A stretch of 7,421 bases of DNA, from the NCBI GenBank assembly GCA_937927565.1, contig CALBDV010000616.1, forward strand, positions 1-7,421, written 5' to 3'. Positions 6,637 to 7,421 of the stretch are shown piece by piece; position 1 is the stretch's first letter; each line of letters begins with the position of its first letter. This DNA is from an uncultured Holophagales bacterium (lineage in GTDB: Bacteria > Acidobacteriota > Thermoanaerobaculia > UBA5066). The position numbers and the translations under genes were made by a program. The notes beneath the pieces were generated by a model. The model was not told the DNA's origin and made no database searches. It saw only the letters and a program-made list of their open reading frames with translations.

Positions 6637-6869
6637 GCCCCGGTGAGGCAGCGGCCCGCCGGCAGGGGGCGGCATGTGCCGGCACGTACGCCCTCAGCTC
6701 CTGGAAGCATGCTGCCGGTGCGTGCAGCTCGAGTATCCAGCCGCTGCGAACATCCTCGGCGTAGCGACCCGGACCGATACGTCTCGGGGTGACTCCGAGG
6801 ACGCCCAGGACCATTCTCTCGAAGTAGACTCGAAGGGCACTGATTATCCCTGCCCGAAGGAGCCTGGCG
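6637..6869. other. gap between RIC and the small gene, no certain gene
   Basis: Nothing recognisable is encoded on the plus strand here. There is no hairpin followed by a T run, so no intrinsic terminator is evident after the RIC gene; a ten-base palindrome GTGCCGGCAC (6676-6685) stands alone. Two copies of CTCGAAG (6818-6824 and 6829-6835) repeat with an 11-base period about 35-50 bases before the next gene, and GATTAT (6842-6847) could be a weak -10 box. On the minus strand a frame from ATG 6814 reads protein-like for about 50 residues but I cannot identify it. Confidence 0.4.
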
Positions 6870-7124
6870 ATGAGCGCTTTCCGAGAGGTCCCCGCATCCG
6901 CTCGCTATGGCCAGCTCGGCAGCTACTGGGGCAATCTGGTCATGCCTGTTGGCGCGATGAAGGTCCTCGACAGGTTCTCGTTCGATGATGAACCCGGGCT
7001 CGTCAACGTTGTCGGACGGGTCCTCGAGAATCCTCGCGATATGAAGACGAAGCTCTATTACTACGAAAGGGTCGACAGGCTCGACGTTTCCGGCGGGCCG
7101 GCTTCGGATAACGTGCAGGGCTGA
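6870..7124 (+). CDS. small protein of unknown function (84 aa) upstream of NO reductase
   Basis: I do not recognise this protein. ATG 6870 follows AAGGAG with about eight bases of spacing, a good ribosome site, and the frame ends at TGA 7122-7124. The protein is soluble by appearance, with no signal peptide, membrane helix or cysteine. The middle is rich in aromatic residues (YGQLGSYWGN, DRFSF, KLYYYERVDRLDV) with acidic and basic residues mixed, compatible with a small compact beta-rich domain. The last ten residues look flexible. It starts 233 bases after the RIC gene and ends 94 bases before the NO reductase start, both on the same strand, so it may be expressed with the reductase. A function in NO reductase maturation or regulation would be only a guess. 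Its codon third positions are less biased (for instance TAT, GAT, GTT) than in its neighbours, so it could be a recent arrival or a weakly expressed gene. Confidence 0.6.
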   Translation: MSAFREVPASARYGQLGSYWGNLVMPVGAMKVLDRFSFDDEPGLVNVVGRVLENPRDMKTKLYYYERVDRLDVSGGPASDNVQG

Positions 7125-7218
7125 GAGCCGCCCGCCTGCCTAGCTCTCACCCGCAGCGGCCCGGTGATCCTCGAAAGACTTTTCGTACCGTCCGGCACTC
7201 GTGAAAGAGGAATCAGCC

Positions 7219-7421
7219 ATGTCGACCGCCTCGACGGAAAAGCCGCTTTCATCGTGGTGGCGCCACACCGTCATCCTCGTGATGGTGCTCGGCTTTGGCC
7301 TGCTCGCCGTGGTGACCGTCCTGACCTACACGAACGCCCCGCCGATCCCCGAGCGCGTGACCGACGCCGCCGGGGCGACCCTCTTCACGCGGGAGAACGT
7401 CGAGCACGGGCAGGAGGTCTT
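7219..7421 (+). CDS. norZ: quinol-type nitric oxide reductase, N-terminus (3' end outside window)
   Basis: ATG 7219 follows AGAGGA (7206-7211) with about seven bases of spacing. The 67 complete codons in the window give a short polar N-terminus (MSTASTEKPLSSWWRH), one membrane helix (TVILVMVLGFGLLAVVTVLT), and then TYTNAPPIPERVTDAAG and LFTRENVEHGQEV. This is the typical start of the fused single-subunit NO reductase (qNor, also called NorZ or NorB in annotations): a first helix, then the NAPPIPE motif and a periplasmic G-x-x-LF-T-x-E-x-x-x-GQ-x-x-F stretch homologous to the NorC part. The enzyme sits in the inner membrane and reduces two NO to N2O, taking electrons from quinol. The full protein should be about 750-780 residues, so more than 90 percent is outside. 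The haem and FeB ligands cannot be checked. Confidence 0.9.
   Translation, partial: MSTASTEKPLSSWWRHTVILVMVLGFGLLAVVTVLTYTNAPPIPERVTDAAGATLFTRENVEHGQEV

Noticed and set aside
6676..6685. Palindrome GTGCCGGCAC after the RIC gene
   Set aside because: It is short, G+C-rich and without a T run; palindromes of this kind are expected by chance in such DNA.

Overview
This is a 7.4 kb piece of a high-G+C bacterial chromosome. Codon third positions in the clear genes are strongly G/C-biased. Nothing visible fixes the taxon. A fused E1 alpha/beta 2-oxoacid dehydrogenase, a SufR-type Fe-S regulator and a single-subunit quinol-type NO reductase suggest a Gram-negative, soil- or sediment-type lineage such as Acidobacteriota, Myxococcota or a related uncultured phylum; this is inference. 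There are no RNA genes, insertion sequences or CRISPR arrays that I can see.

Layout, left to right: (1) the 3' part of an NnrS-like membrane protein gene, cut by the window edge (3-605, +). (2) A decayed DUF488-family gene on the minus strand (606-840), with a central deletion plus a frame change. (3) A compact AT-richer patch (about 831-890) with promoter-like elements facing both ways. (4) A large fused E1 alpha/beta dehydrogenase gene (about 955-3288, +). (5) 41 bases downstream, a SufR-like winged-helix regulator with a cysteine set suited to an Fe-S cluster (3330-4031, +). (6) Convergent to it, a FAD/NAD(P)H oxidoreductase gene (5334 to 4158, -) whose reading frame is broken twice by one missing base. 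(7) A roughly 450-base divergent region holding a good sigma70-type promoter. (8) A RIC/YtfE/ScdA-type di-iron protein gene for Fe-S repair under nitrosative stress (5788-6636, +). (9) A small unrecognised 84-residue gene (6870-7124, +). (10) The start of a quinol-type nitric oxide reductase gene (7219 to the window end, +).

The common theme is nitric oxide: NnrS relieves NO stress, RIC repairs NO-damaged Fe-S/iron sites, NorZ reduces NO to N2O, and a cluster-binding SufR-like factor could be the sensor. The flavoprotein reductase could supply electrons. The E1 enzyme is less expected here. Its E2/E3 partners are not in the window, and whether it belongs to the NO response is open. The frame breaks in the oxidoreductase, each repairable by one base in a short G/C run, could be sequencing errors or real decay. 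The DUF488 remnant is a real deletion unless the assembly is wrong.
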